From Cyanophora paradoxa (lineage: Eukaryota; Glaucocystophyceae; Cyanophorales; Cyanophoraceae), in assembly GCA_004431415.1 (NCBI GenBank), contig QPMI01000136.1:62001-126000 (forward strand): DNA of 64,000 bases, given 5' to 3'. The notes beneath the pieces are model-generated. The model made no database searches. It saw only the letters and a list, made by a program, of their open reading frames with translations, and was not told where the DNA came from. Position 1 is the first letter of the stretch, and each line of letters opens with the position of its first letter. Position numbers and translations under genes: made by a program. Positions 50,460 to 62,800 of this stretch are shown here, piece by piece.

Positions 50460-50537
50460 TAGAAGCGCTAAGAAACTGCGGTGTGTACCCCCTACAGCAC
50501 TGCGGCAGCGAAAAGGCTTCAAAACGCATTAATTTGG

Positions 50538-53500
50538 TGCCGCAATTTTTTTTTTGGTGAATTACCGGCCACAGTCTCTAGACACCAGCACTGCGGGGGC
50601 TGCCCAGGGGGCATATAGACAAAAGACTCGAAGCAAAGTAACTAAGACAATATGACGAAGAAAGACAAGACAAAGAGCCAAAATCGACAATAAAAAAGGA
50701 AAGACGCAGATCTAGAGACAATGAAATGCGCGGATCGAGAAGACACAGTAAGCGAACCAGACGGAGCAGATCTAGAAGTAGATTTAAAGGACGACAGACA
50801 AGAAGGAGAGCTAGAGCTAGAAATACCATCAACAGCGAAGTGATCCACATCACTAACAAGCGGAAGACAGAATTGAGAAAGATAAATCACAGGAAGCAGA
50901 CAGGTAAGCGGAACAACAAGACGATGTGGAGGCTGAGGCAAAGCAGGACGATGCGAAAGGGCAGAGCTACGGCATGAGGAGGATACAGAAGACGGATTAG
51001 GCGGATCAAAAACAGGCAGAAGGACAGTCAAAGGAATCACTAAAGTCGGCTGGGGCCGAGGCGGGCAATCGAACTGCAAACGACGGCGAACGACAGGTCG
51101 AGTAAAAGGACTAGCACGGAGAGTAATTCGAGCATCTACACTACGATCGGAATCCGAATCAGACCGAACTAAACTAGTCGGAGAACGCCGGCGTCGGCGG
51201 GATACGACCAGCAAAGCAGAAGACGAATTCGAAGCCAGATCTAGAGGCGGCGGCTCGGCGCCAAGGACAAGGACCGGAGGGCCGGGCCCGGCAACCCGCC
51301 GGAGAGAACCAGAAGAAGACGCAGGCTCGGCAAGCCGGCGACGGGTGCGACCATGAGTCCGGGAAGAGAGCGGGGAAGCCGGTCCCGGAGCTGAGGGCCC
51401 GGGAGCAGGGCCGGGAGAAGGGAAGCCCGGCGAGAAATCTGACCCGGAGCCGGAACCCAGCGAACGACGACGACGAAGAGGCCCCCGAGGAGCCAAGACG
51501 GGGGGGTTATCGAGAAAAGCACTGACTGCCGGCGCTGAGCACGGCGGCGGAGGAACCCCGCAGACAGCGGAAGGCGGAGAGTCGAGGGTCGATCTAGAGA
51601 TCCGACGACGGGAACACGGCGGAGGTCTACGAGGCGGAAGAGGCAAGGAGGGAGCCAAGGAGGGGTCGGAGGCAGGGGAAGGGTCACGAGCAGGTGACGA
51701 GGATCGCTGCCGGCGCCGAAGAGAGGGCAGCGAAACAGAAGGAAGGTCGGGTGGCGCCGGATCAGACGACACGGGGGCCATGGGCGGCGCAGAGAGAGAC
51801 GGGCTCGAGGGCGCAAGGGCCCGACGAGGGCGCCGGCGGCGAATCTCACGAGCGCCAGGAAGTGGGACAGGACCTGCAGAAGGGACCCGAGGCGCTGAAG
51901 GGGGAGCAGGGAGTCGGAATGACGGGGAGACCGAAAAGAGGACAGTCTCGCCGACACTCGGAAGCGGGGCAGATGCCGAGGAGCTCGAGGGGGGAAGGGA
52001 GGGTGCACGTGGAGGAGGAGATATCGTGTGGCTGGTCGAAGGGTATGGAGAATCAAGAGCAGAGGCGAGGGAGGCCGGAGTGATGGCGAGCTCTGGAGGC
52101 GAGGAGGCGTGCACTCGGATCCGGGAAAGTGGATGCAGACGTAAAGAGACCGGGGACGTAGCAGCGGGAGGGGCATTCAAAAAGATAGTGCCGCTCGGCG
52201 TCACAGTTGCAGAAGCAGGGGCAAGAAGGATGGGCTGAAGAGGGGGCTGAACCAGGAGTACGTCAGAAAGAGGGCCGCGCGGGGGCGGGAGTGGAGGAGC
52301 AAGGGGAAGAGGCCAGAAGGGGTACGGCGCTGCAAGATGACCAGGGACTTGCCGGGGAACTGGCAAGTGAAGAGGCCCCGTGACAGCAAGCTGTATGGAG
52401 GGAGGAGGTAGAGGCGGGGCCAGCGGTCCAAGGAGCACAGGAATCGGGACCGCAGGGAATGGGGGGAAAGGAGCGTCGAGAGGGGCAGCTAGAGCTGGAA
52501 TGGGGACGGGCCCGAGGGTCACTATAGGGGCCAGGACAGGAGGGGAGGGCGCAGGAGGCGGGCGACCACCAGGGATCCCCAACGGGACATCCCCACGAAC
52601 GGCGAACTCCGCTGGATTCCGGAGGACAGAATTAATGTCACGCGAAGAGACGAGGTCGTCGTCAGCGCCGCCCAAAGAAGGAGCGCCGGACGAGTCAGAA
52701 TCAGAGCTTGAATTAGAACGATGAGAACCGGCACTAGACTCTGAATTATGTTCGTCATCATCCGTGGCAACCTGATCATCAGCATCAGCAGCAGCCAAAC
52801 GAGCGCGCCGCTCTTCCAACAAGGCCGAGGCCTGTGGAAGGGTGAACTCTAGGGATGACATATTTCTGTCCCAGGCGGCAACAAGCGCGGCACGGTTGTA
52901 AGACGGTGCATCAATATCAGCCTCCTCTAGATCGCACCGAGCGCGAGCAACCTGCTGTATGGAAAATACGCCAGCGAGGACTGCTCCAAGTGATCGAAGG
53001 CAGAAGGTGGGGTTAACTGTACTGCGTAAAATGGGTCCAGAAAAATCTGGGACCGAGAGGATGTGGAGGAGAGAGAGGTCAGGCACCGCGACCTCCTCAC
53101 GCTCATCAGGCGGAAGAGCAGACGCCCACAACTGCAGGCGTTCTCGAATGAAATCCCAGAACGAACGAGAAAGGGGGCACTCAGAAAAAACGTGCGCGTG
53201 AGAGCGAGCAGAACCGTCATTACAAACACGGCAGAAACGACGGCGGGGCGAGTGTTCGCCCAAACGATACAATTTGAAATGTAGACGGTAAACAGCATCG
53301 ATCCAAAGCATCGGGAAGCACTGAAGGACGACAAGATTAGGAAGACGGGACGGAGACAAGGCGCCGGGGAACCCCCACTTAGCATCGGGCATCTGAGCGT
53401 GGCTAGATACATCGCGACGCCGCTGGACCTCGAGGCAGTAGAAGCGACGAACAGATGAGAGGCGGAGAGGAAGCATACGAGCAAACGTGAATGCAAGATT

Positions 53501-56100
53501 ATCAAAAGAAAGGAAGGCAGAAGGGCCTGCACCAAGAATGAAGAGACCGGGCAGGGTTCCGCGGCGCAGAGAGAGAAAGACAGCGCTAAAGCAAACGTGC
53601 AGCGGGAGCAAGCGAGACAAAATTGAATTGGAGGATGGGCCCACAGGGTGGGAAGCCGCAGGGCGGCGAGGAACACGCGGCACGTAATCCAGCACCCGCG
53701 GAATTATCTGGTTATCGCGAACGGGGAAGGCAACAAAAGTACCGCTCGGGCCCCGGAGAAGAGCAACCGAGGTGTCCGGTCCAGACCACCAGAGATGTTG
53801 AGTTGGCGGGGCGAGGGCCTCAAGGACCTGTCGCCATGCTGCTGGGATCGCGGAGCACAGACGAGGAAAAAATGAATGGAGGGCGGAGGAGGCAGCTGGT
53901 GGAGTCCGGAATCGCCGGGTGGTACAATCCCAGATATCGCAGACCCGCAGCAAGCCAGACCGTGCACAGCGACTCCAGTCAACCTCGGCACCCGGAGCAT
54001 CGAACAAGGGATTAAAGAAAAGAGGTTGGGATAAAACTTCGAGTGAAGTACGAGGTTGACACACGCCCTGGCGCTGAGCCCACTCCGAGAAAGCCTGCTT
54101 CCAAATAGGAGGCAAGTCAAGACCGCCAAGTGGGAGACGAAGCGAGATAAAGGCGGGGCCGTAGGAAAAGGGCGCCAGCTGAACGTCCAGTTTGCTCAAG
54201 AGGTACTCCTTCCAAGGAGCCGAACAGGACGGGTCAGCCAACAAGGCCACCCACTTCATTTTCAGTGATAAAGAAAAGACACGAATATCAGGGCAATTGA
54301 GACCACCTTGATGCCACGGCAGAGGAGAAATATACTTCGAAAGTTGCCCACTCACGCCGGCAAAAGAGCGAAGCTTCTCTTGCCATGTAGAATACTGGGC
54401 ATCGGGGGGGTCAAGCAAATACAGAGCATAATGCAGGGATCCAATAAAGACCGCCCAGGCAAGGAGAACGCCGGAGCGCATCGGCATGCGATAGGTTTTC
54501 GCTTGCTGCACACGAATATCAAGAGCAGCATTTTTCTTACGCCAGAATCGAGACAGATTGGGCTCAAGCGGAAAGCCCAAGTACTTGCGAATTTTCTCAG
54601 CGGGAGGGAGATCCGTCACCTGGAGACGCCGCCAGGGACAGTCCTCGACGCTAGGCCACACGTCCGCAGGAATATCGCGGAGCGGAAGAAGGTTAGACTT
54701 CTCGAGATTAATTAGGGCACCAGACAGCCGGCAATATTTATCAAAGCACTCTTTCCAGAAGGGCAGTTCGGCAAAAGAAGAAATTAAAGGAACAGTATCG
54801 TCCGCGAACTGGAGTACCTTACAGAGAGAGCTAGAAGAAAGGCGGACGCCTCGTATACGCACGTCAGCATTGATCAAAAGGGCTAACAGGTGCGTGCACA
54901 GATTATATAAATAGGGCGATAGGGGGCCACCCTGACGCACTCCGCATCGAATGGGGAAAGGGGCCGATCTCCAGCCGTTAATGTGAACAGAGCCCTGTAG
55001 ATCGGAGTAGAGCAAGCGAACCCACTTAATAAACTGAGAGCCGAAGCCGAACTGTTCAAGCGACCAAAAAAGGAAGCTCCAGTTAACGCGGTCATAAGCT
55101 TTTGAAAAATCGAGAAATCCGAAGCACAGCTGTTCAAGCTCAGGATTACCGCCCTCGTAATGCATTAAAAGATAGACGAGCATAACCTGGTGCACTGCGG
55201 AGCGACGATGAATAAAGCCAGACTGAAAGCGGGATACAAGGCAGGCATGAGTGGCGTTAAACGATTGGAAAGGGCGCGTTCGATTGCACGCTCCTCAACA
55301 TTAGAGAGGGAAATTGGGCGGCGATTTGCGATCAAAGTAGGGTCCGTAGCCGGCTTAGTTATAGGAGTAATAAGGACGTGCCGCAAAGACTCGGAAGCTT
55401 GTCCGGACTCGTACATAGCAGAGATATAAGCACAGAAGTCGGGGCCAATCTCATCAAAAAAGCGAACGTAAAACTCAGCAGGGAGGCCATCAATGCCAGG
55501 GGACTTGGCGCCGCCAGACATCTCCTTAAAAGCGCGAAGCAGCTCTCCAGGCGATAGGTCAGAGTCAAGATCAGCAGACTCAGTAGGGAGCAGGCGGTGA
55601 GGGGAATAGAGAGAGGCAACGCCAGACCGCTCAGCTAACGACTGATCAACCGCGGCCTGAGCTGCAGCACCGTCATATAGATGAGCGTAATAGGCGGAAG
55701 AAAGCTCAAGCAAAGTACGGGGGTCGTCTGACGCGGCCTCCGGGCCTTCGGTGTCCGGGGCCCGAAGCCCCTCGGTGAACTGAGCATGAGAATCCGGTAA
55801 ATAATGTTCGAAAAAGGCTTTACTGGACCGACCATCTTGCGCAGCGGCGAAACGAATCTCGTTGCGCGAATGCTGTCTGGCATATTCAGACACGAGAGAA
55901 TTTAAGGTGCGCATCATAGAAGTGCGCAATGAACGGAAAGCGATATCGTCAATAGAACCGGTGGCGTGGCGACGGATGAGAGCTTCGAGGGCTTGGACAG
56001 AAGAGATATAGGCGTCCTTCTGCCTGCGCTTCTCACCAAGCTCCCAGGCCCGTACGCGACGCTGGAGCTCCGATTTGAGGTGCCGCAAGGCTTCCGGGTC
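50538..56100 (-). mobile_element. 5'-truncated LINE (non-LTR retrotransposon)
   Basis: The element reads on the minus strand. Its 3' end lies beside a T10 run (50546-50555, an A tail on the coding strand). The words AAAACGCATTAAT at 50521 and AAAACGCATTAAT at 56102 form a likely target-site duplication. The apurinic endonuclease domain expected at the 5' end is absent, so the copy is 5'-truncated. It inserted into the inverted-repeat transposon described above. Confidence 0.7.
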
Positions 56101-56103
56101 CAA
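50642..56103 (-). pseudogene. LINE ORF2-type reverse transcriptase, endonuclease missing, one frameshift
   Basis: The first part (56103-55165) is the linker and RT start: KSPGIDGLPAEFYVRFF and ITKPATDPTLIANRRPISL. After a frameshift at about 55170-55195 the second part holds the RT catalytic motifs FLDFSKAYDRV (about 55110), GVRQGGPLSPYLY and LQFADDTV (about 54860). The paired aspartates (FADD) are present. A zinc knuckle FCRVCNDGSARSHAHVFSEC follows near 53200. From about 52600 to 50642 the same open frame continues with more than 600 residues rich in Pro, Ser and Arg, an unusually long tail for a LINE. No RNase H domain is seen. It reverse-transcribes LINE RNA at the target site when intact; this copy is not. 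Confidence 0.8.
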
Positions 56104-56180
56104 AAACGCATTAATATTGAGCGCATTAATATTGTGTTATACGGTAGCTGCGATCGCGTATCAGCCTTTTTTTTGGGAAG

Positions 56181-56266
56181 TGGTAATTGCAATGGGGGGT
56201 ACCCCCTCCCTTGCTCCCCTGGTGATTGCAAGGGGGGGTACCCCCTCCCTTGCTCCCCTGGTGAAT
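56181..56266 (+). repeat. Tandem duplication of a 39-bp GGGGGTACCCCC unit
   Basis: GGGGGGTACCCCCTCCCTTG and the bases after it occur twice, 39 bases apart. Each copy is centred on a palindromic GGGGGTACCCCC. Confidence 0.85.
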
Positions 56267-57490
56267 TGGTGCGGCGTACTTTCTGTGTTAGCAATTTTTG
56301 TAAGATAAGATTCTTTGCATGCGCTCTCGTATAGGTGTGATCGCATCGTAGCCGCTGCGAGCGGCGAAAAAAATGCAAGTGCGGGGCTGCGCAAACATGT
56401 CGAAGCCGCTCCTCACCTGCTATTGCTATATGCGCCGGACCACGTGCTCCTGAATGCTACCAATGCGCTCTACAAACTCAGTCATACATGCCTGGGCTCG
56501 AGAAGCGGCGCGTGGCGCGCTAGGTTGCCTCAAGTACCTGTTGTACCGGGCGCCGGAAAAAAGTGCTCCTGAGAGTTTCAGTTTTTGCTGGGTACACATG
56601 TACATGCCAGAGGTCGAGGTCACGGGCCGGGGCCGAGCATCCGATGATCCGCATGCGGAGCACGCGCCGGAGCGGCGCGCCCGCAACGTCGCGTTCCGGT
56701 GCGCTTCCGGCTGCGGCCTCGGCGGCGACACCTGCACCGTGCGGGAACAGCCGCGGATGCGCTCCTGGTGGCGGAGAGCGCCGCGAGAGTGCAGGAAGAA
56801 GGCGCCCGAGACGCCGCGACGCCGGCTGTGTGCGCTCCCGCGGCCGCGGCGTTTTGCCAACGCTAGCGCTCTCGGTTTCTGACGGACTCCGATTCATGAT
56901 CAAGCAGACTCCGGATCCAGCTCGATGTTGTCAAGCTCTTCAAGCGCAGTTCAAGCACGGGGCGGGTCGCCACTTGCACGCCTCGGCCCCACGTATGCGT
57001 GGCCTGAACCGCGGCCGGCGTTCCGTAGCAGAGTGTGGCGGCCGCGGTGTCGCAGCATTCGCAGCTGCTCCTAGTACGTCGCGCCGGGCTAGGCCCCGCC
57101 CCTGCGCCGCGGCTGTCCGATCCGGGGCGAGCTGACGCCTCGGCCCTGCGCGCGCAGGCTATGCGCAGGGCCCGGCGCCACCTGCCCCTCCGCCCGCTTC
57201 CTCGCCCGCCGCCTCGCCGGCTGCGCATGCTTCAGCGTCATCGACTCCAGGTTCGCTCCGCCGCTGCTGCCGCGCACCTGGCCCGGCCGCCCCGCTGGGC
57301 CCCGCCCCCGCACGGCCGCTGTCCGGGGCGAGCTGACGCCTCAGTCTTGTCGGCGTCCGCTTCCGCCTTTCAGCGCGGCGCCGGCGCTTTACAGCGTTTG
57401 AGCTAGGGACGGGGCTTGGTACCCCCCTCACCTTTAGCAGCAGTTTAGCTTGGGCGAGCGCAACGCAGAGGCATCCCGCGCGGAGCCGGG
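56267..57490. other. Spacer, no convincing gene
   Basis: Frames exist on both strands without recognisable domains. Two near-identical words around GGGGCGAGCTGACGCCTC occur at about 57122 and 57325. The stretch GGTACCCCCC...TTTAGCAG at 57418-57443 has the ends of the introns seen in the next gene, so a 5' exon may lie here. Confidence 0.35.
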
Positions 57491-59760
57491 ATGGCGCGGC
57501 GGCTCCCGAGGCTCTCCCGGCGCAGCGCTGGGCCCTGCGCTTCCTCGCGGCGTTCGTGGCAGCGCAGCTCGGCTTCTGGGCCCTCGCGCGCCGTAGCGGC
57601 GAGACGCACGCCTCCAGTGCCGGCGCCGACGCGGCGGGAGAGGTCGCGGGCGCGGCCGCGGGCGACATCGAGCCGCTGCGGTGGCGCTCGGCGCGGTGCC
57701 CGGCGGCCCCCGAGGCGCACGTCTTCCTCGGCGGGCGCCTCGCCAAGCGCGCGGCGTGCGCCCTCCCGTTCCATCCGCTCGCCCTCGCCTCACCGAAGCG
57801 CGCATGCAGGGACGGCCTCCCGCCCTGCGCGGCGGACGAGGCGGTCTCCTTGGTCCTCCCGATGGCCTTCAAGGACGCCGCGCGCTTCGCCATCCTCGAC
57901 AAGAGCCTCAAAAAGTTCTTCGACATGGCGGGTCCGCCGGCACGATCCGAGAATTCGAATGACGCCCAGATCTAGAGCGAGAAGGGCTACAGTGGCGCAT
58001 GATCTAGCCGAAGCCGGCATCGGGCGCGGCTCCTGAAGCCCCCCGCCGGGCGCAGGCGTGTGCGAGGCGCTGGTCGTCGCGGTGGACGGGGAGGCCGACG
58101 AGGTCGCACGCGCCGTGCGCGCCCCCGCCCCTACTCGGGCCCTCGGGCTATGGCGCCAGCGCTCCCCCGACCTCCTGGCGCAGGTCGCCGGCTCGTGGCT
58201 CGCGCCGCACGCGCGGGTCGTCCGCGAGAACGTGCTCGTCCCCGAGCTCGCGCAGTGCGCCGCCCCGCCCCGGCCCTCTGTTAGGACGACCGAGGGGACC
58301 GAATGAGGCGATTGCGGGGCCGGGCGCAGGTGGGAGGTCCCGAACTGGATCCGCCAGCAGATCATCAAGGCGCGTGTCGTACCCCTCCATTCCTCCCCCC
58401 CTTGCACGGTTCCCGTCAGAAAGCCGATTTCGAACCCACCCGTGCGCAGCTCTCGATGGCCGCCCACGTTCGAACGAAGTTTTACGTGGCCCTGGACGCG
58501 GTACCCCCCCCCCGCCCGATCCTGTACCCTCCTCCCCGTCCACCCTCCTCCCAGGACGTTATCGCGGTCAAGAGGTGCGGCCTTGCGGAGCTCTTCGTGG
58601 ACGGGAAGGCGCGCGTACCCCCCTCCCCCCGACAATCTGCGTACCCCGCCCGGGGACCTCCGAACGGCCTGTACCCCCCCGGCAGGCGAAGACGAACATG
58701 TTCCCGAAGGAGGCGCTGAGCGAGACGGTGCACGCCTGGTACAACGGCTCGGGCAAGGTGCTCTGGGCGGGGGCGGGGGCGGGGCCTAGGGGCGAGAGGC
58801 CCGCGGGCACTGTCCGACCGGAGCGGTAGCTCGAGCGCAAGCGGGGGCTGAGGGGCGGGGCGGCGGGGGCAGGTGCTGGGCATGGAGGTCCCCCCGAGCC
58901 AGGCGCTGCGCTTCGGGGTCACACCCGCCGTCCTCAGCACCAGCGTGCGCGAACTCCCCTACCCCCCCTTCGCGCCCCCCAAAGCCCGGCCTGTCCTAGG
59001 CCGCCGGGCCCCCGCCCCCGCCCCCGCCCTGGCCCGGGCCTGGGCTCGACCTCCCCGGGCAGGTGGCGCGGGGCGTGGGGCGCCACATCGAGGAGCGCTT
59101 CGGCCTCTGCTGGCGCCAGCACCTCGTCGACCGCGTGTGCGTTCGCCCGCGCCCCTCCCCTGCCGCCTCAGATCTGATCCGATCGCCAGGTGGGACTCGT
59201 TCACGGAGTACGGCGTCTACTTCACGTACGCCGCCGCCACGGGCCTCTTCCACAAGTACCACGGTTCCACCCCGCCCGGGCCCTTCTTCTTCGCGCTTCC
59301 GGGTACTCTCTGAGATCCCCGCTGCAGTTGAAACGCAGCACGGGGTGTACAAAGAGTGCGCTGCCCGCGGCGTGGCGGTGGTCGACGTCGGGGGCCTTCG
59401 TACCCCCTAACCGCTCCCCGTGTCCCCTGTTCTTGCCCAGGTTCGCTCTCGGCGTCTGGTGGCCGAGCATGATCGACACGTGGGACATGAAGCGGGTACC
59501 CCCGAGTTCTAGGCCCCCTCGGATCGCTCTACCACCCTCGCCCCCCTTACACGGTACTCCCAGGTGTTCGACCCGAAGGAGCCCGGCTGCTTCACGGTGG
59601 CCCAGTCGAACACCAAGATCCCCCCGGAGCGCTTCTGGGAGAAGGCGCGCGTGCCCCCGCTCCCGCCCGGCGGCGTACCCCCCTTGACGCTTCCTGCCCC
59701 GCGCCCCGCGCCCCGCGCTCAGGTCGGCCCCTACATCGAGAGCCCTCCGATCCGAGGCGC
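57491..59760 (+). CDS. Multi-exon glycosyltransferase-like (DUF6492-type) membrane protein
   Basis: Exon-sized coding stretches in changing frames read on as one protein. They start with an N-terminal membrane anchor (RFLAAFVAAQLGFWALARR, about 57540-57600) and LVLPMAFKDAARFAILDKSLKKFF. Next come CEALVVAVDGEADEVARAVR, then WEVPNWIRQQIIK (58331-58370), TKFYVALDA joined to DVIAVKRCGLAELFVDGKAR (58477-58615), and TNMFPKEALSETVHAWY. Later exons give ALRFGVTPAVLSTSV and WDSFTEYGVYFTYAAATGLFHKYH. The D-A-D core and the W-x-E-Y-x-x-Y-x-T-Y segment resemble DUF6492, a GT-A-fold glycosyltransferase-like family. Gaps begin GTACCC and end CAG. It is probably a type II Golgi protein. Exact exon limits are not certain. 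Confidence 0.55.
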
Positions 59761-61004
59761 CGCAGGCGTCGAAGCAAGCAAGCTGCGAACTCGCAATTGC
59801 GCAATTGCAAGCTGCGAACTCGCGAGGTCTAGAGCCCGGATCCGAATCCTCAATGTGATTCCCCATGGCCACCCATCATGGCATCGCGCTCCCGCGAAAC
59901 GCAGAGAAACAGACAGCGAACTTTTAAAATTCCGCTTGAAATTTCTATGTACAGCCGCTGAGCCTCGGAGCAGCTTCGTATATGGGGCAAGCTGCGATTG
60001 ATAATTATAACCTCGTACGTAGTAGTAAGACGAGCAATTGCAATCCATGCATGTCGATCTACGTTCTAAATCAATTAATCGATATCTCGACAATCTGAAT
60101 TCGAATTCGAAGCTGACCATGACAACTTTTTGGCATGCATATGGCTGTATGCAGGCACCTTATGCATTTCGAATAAAGTGGAACAGTATTAATTCCGGAA
60201 AGTACTGAAGTGCACGTGGCAAAGCCTTGAAGACACTAAAGTTGTCAGCAAATAGCGCACTACGTATACTATGATATATACCTTTTTTTTTCACAAAGCC
60301 CATATCAAGGGCCAGGACGAGTGTATTTGTTCAGTAACATCATCGTACGCACTACCGGTTCGGAATAGGCCGAACTCTGGGTCAGAGCATAACCTGAGGC
60401 CGGAACACAGGGATAGGCGCCTCGACGCTACAGCTGAGCGTTTCTCTTGTGGGGGGAGGCGTGGGAGGGGGTCGTAGGTGTGAGTGTAGACGTACATTTG
60501 GGAGTCGTGGTGCCGTGGGGGCCAAGCTTATCAGTCAGGGGAGAGCGGGGCGGGGAGGGAGGGGGGGAGGGGGGCGGCGCGGGCTAGGGTAGCGGGCGCG
60601 CCCCCGATTTTTATTGCGTGTGGGGCGCGGGGTGAGTGTGGGCCGGGTAGGGGCTGGATCGGGTATGCCGCGGGGACGGGCGGTGGCGGGCGGGGTGGGC
60701 ACCCTAGGGGGGACAGGGGACAGAGGGGCGTGGCGAAGGCGCAGGCCGTGGAGCTAGTCTGTCGCAAGCGTCCGGGCCGGAGAGATGCTTAGGGAGGTGG
60801 GGCGGATCGGTAGGCGGGCAAGGCTTAATGCGAGGGCGGGTAGGGGGGTGTCATTGCTTCATGGAGCGATCTAACTCAGAGAGGAGGGCGGCGGGCTTGT
60901 CACAAGGCCCCTTTCTTCGGCAGTCATGCTACCGCAAATTGTAGAGAGAGGAAAGAGAAAGAGATCGGGGGCCGAAAGGGTAAAAGTGCCGAGAGAGGAA
61001 ATTT
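59761..61004. other. Spacer, no convincing gene
   Basis: The region is AT-richer to about 60300, then G-rich (60530-60720). No domain, RNA gene or long repeat is seen. Confidence 0.4.
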
Positions 61005-61157
61005 CTACGCTGCCGCGTTGTCGGCGGCGGCCGCCCGGCGGCCGGCCAGGAGGGCCTCGATGGCGGCGGGGCCCCCGAGGGCCGAGGTGAGCTCGGCGAG
61101 CACGCGCTGGGCCGCCTGGTAGTTGGTAAGCGAGATGGTGGCCAGCCCAGGGCCGGG
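61005..61157 (-). CDS. Possible C-terminal exon of an unknown host gene
   Basis: The minus strand reads LATISLTNYQAAQRVLAELT and continues about 25 more residues to a TAG at 61005-61007. It is a regular amphipathic helix with alanine-rich end, preceded by a C-rich tract and AG-like end that could be a splice acceptor. Only this piece looks coding. Confidence 0.25.
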   Translation of the reverse strand, partial: PGPGLATISLTNYQAAQRVLAELTSALGGPAAIEALLAGRRAAAADNAAA

Positions 61158-61180
61158 GGCGGGGGCCGGGCCCGGGGATC

Positions 61181-61206
61181 TATATATATATATATATATA
61201 TATATA
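61181..61206. repeat. (TA)13 microsatellite
   Basis: Thirteen TA units in a row after a GC-rich tract. Confidence 0.95.
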
Positions 61207-62800
61207 GCTCAGCGGCTAGATCTTTGCGGCCTCCTCGGTGGTCTTGCGCGCGCATGCCATGTCCAGGCCTAGCCTAGTAGGCCGGGCTGGATGCGCTTGC
61301 TGTGTGTGTGCATATATGTATATGGACCCTGTGCACGTGCGGCTTCTTCGTGCCTGTGCACTGCATCTGGTGCCGCTGCGTGCGAGTTCGAGGAGCCTCG
61401 GAGGGTGCCTAGCTCCCTCGTGCATTTTAGCTATAGAGCCCTCCGCTTCTAGGGGGGCCAAGGATGTCCCGAGCGCTAAGGAAAGTTCGACTGTGGCGCC
61501 GACCTCCCTTGAGCTCGGCGCAGTCAACCTATTTAGGTATATATCGCAGGTGCCCCTCAGGCTCGCCGACCGTATAGGAGGCTTGCAGCGGGGGTGGGGG
61601 CGGGGGGCCGGTCGCCTCGGGAGAGGGGCCAGCGTGCACGAGGGGCGGGCGGCGCGGGGCCTGGTGATCGGGACGACCGCCAGGGGTGTGCTGTCCACCT
61701 CCGAGGATGCATCAGGGGAGCCCGGGGTTGCCGGGTCCGACAGCGGGCGAGCTCCTTTAGGCTCTGACCCCGCGGGGGCGGGTCCCGGCGAGGCCGGGCC
61801 CTGGAGCGGGCGAGCGCCGTCTGGCTCAGACCCCGCGGTGGTAGCTGGGCGAGCGTTTGAGTGCTCGTGCGCCCGGGTAGTGGTCTTCGGTGCGCATGCC
61901 AGCGCCGGCGGCGCCAGCAGAGGCGGCATCGCAGGGGGGGCAGAGGGCTCTGTCTGCCGCCGTGTCTTGGGGCGCTTGCACCGCGTCCCACCAGAGGCCT
62001 GCGGGCGTCGCGCGCGCGTCACGGAGAGCCAAGTGAGCGTGGGGATGCGGCCCCGTGGTCCTGTGACGTCGTGCTGGCGCGGGCGGCTCCGCGCACGCGT
62101 CGCCGGCGCCGGCGTGCTCTGTGGCGGTGCGCGGCAGGCGTCAAAGTTCATATTGAAAAGGCGTGAGCGAAGGGCGTAGATGACGGGCGCGGGGAGGGTT
62201 CGCAGGATCCCCCGTGGGGCTTGGATGTCGTGCTGGTGCGGGCGGCCCCGCGCACGCGTCGCCGGCGCCGGCGTTCCAGGTGCGTTGGCGGAGCCGCGGG
62301 TCCGATTGCACGGAGTCGAGTCGTTCGTCGTGCGCTGTGGGCATGAGCTCAGGCGAGCCGTGCATGCGCGGGTGGTAGTCGACGAATTTAATTATTTTGC
62401 AAGCTCAGCGGCCAGTCGACGAAACAGGTACCGGTTAGATCCGTCAGCCTGCAGGCTCAGAAGTTTCTGCCTCTGGAGATGTGTGATGACTTTACCTTTT
62501 CTGTTGTTTTAATTGTTTTAATTGTTTCAATTCGGAGGGTCAAGTTCACGAGAAAACTTTGCGGACGCCGTGACGTCGACGTGACGCTGTGACGTGGCGA
62601 GAAAACGGCGAGATACGTGACACACAAAAGATTGGCGCTGATAGAGCGCTGATGGCTAGTTCGAGACCGAGCCGGAGACAAGTCTTGCAGTTAGTTGCAT
62701 GGCTTAAAGGTTTCTCGCACTCATACTAGCAATCAGAGATTGTGCGCGATTAAATCGCAAAAAGTTTTCGGTCAGCCAATATTGTAGAGACCTATTCATA
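61207..62800. repeat. Spacer with short direct repeats, no gene supported
   Basis: A 47-base segment GTCGTGCTGG...GGCGCCGGCG occurs at 62068-62114 and 62227-62273. A shorter doublet around CGGGCGAGC...GGCTC(A/T)GACCCCGCGG lies at 61743-61850. Long frames on both strands at 61216-62179 lack any domain. Composition turns AT-richer after about 62380, the probable left part of the third polymerase island. Confidence 0.5.

Larger units (their letters stand above)
50360..56146. mobile_element. TA-flanked inverted-repeat DNA transposon (MITE-like) split by a LINE
   Basis: At 50360 a TA is followed by CCGTATAACAGAATATTAG and TGCGC. At 56121-56144, before a TA at 56145, the complement reads CCGTATAACACAATATTAAT then GCGC. 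The two ends are therefore inverted repeats of about 23-24 bases next to TA, as in Tc1/mariner-type elements. The left interior (50362-50537) has a large palindrome. Without the LINE the element would be only about 200 bases, so it is non-autonomous. Confidence 0.65.

Noticed and set aside
61216-62179. Overlapping frames of about 310 residues on both strands
   Set aside because: Neither has a domain or balanced composition. The region contains short direct repeats and looks non-coding.
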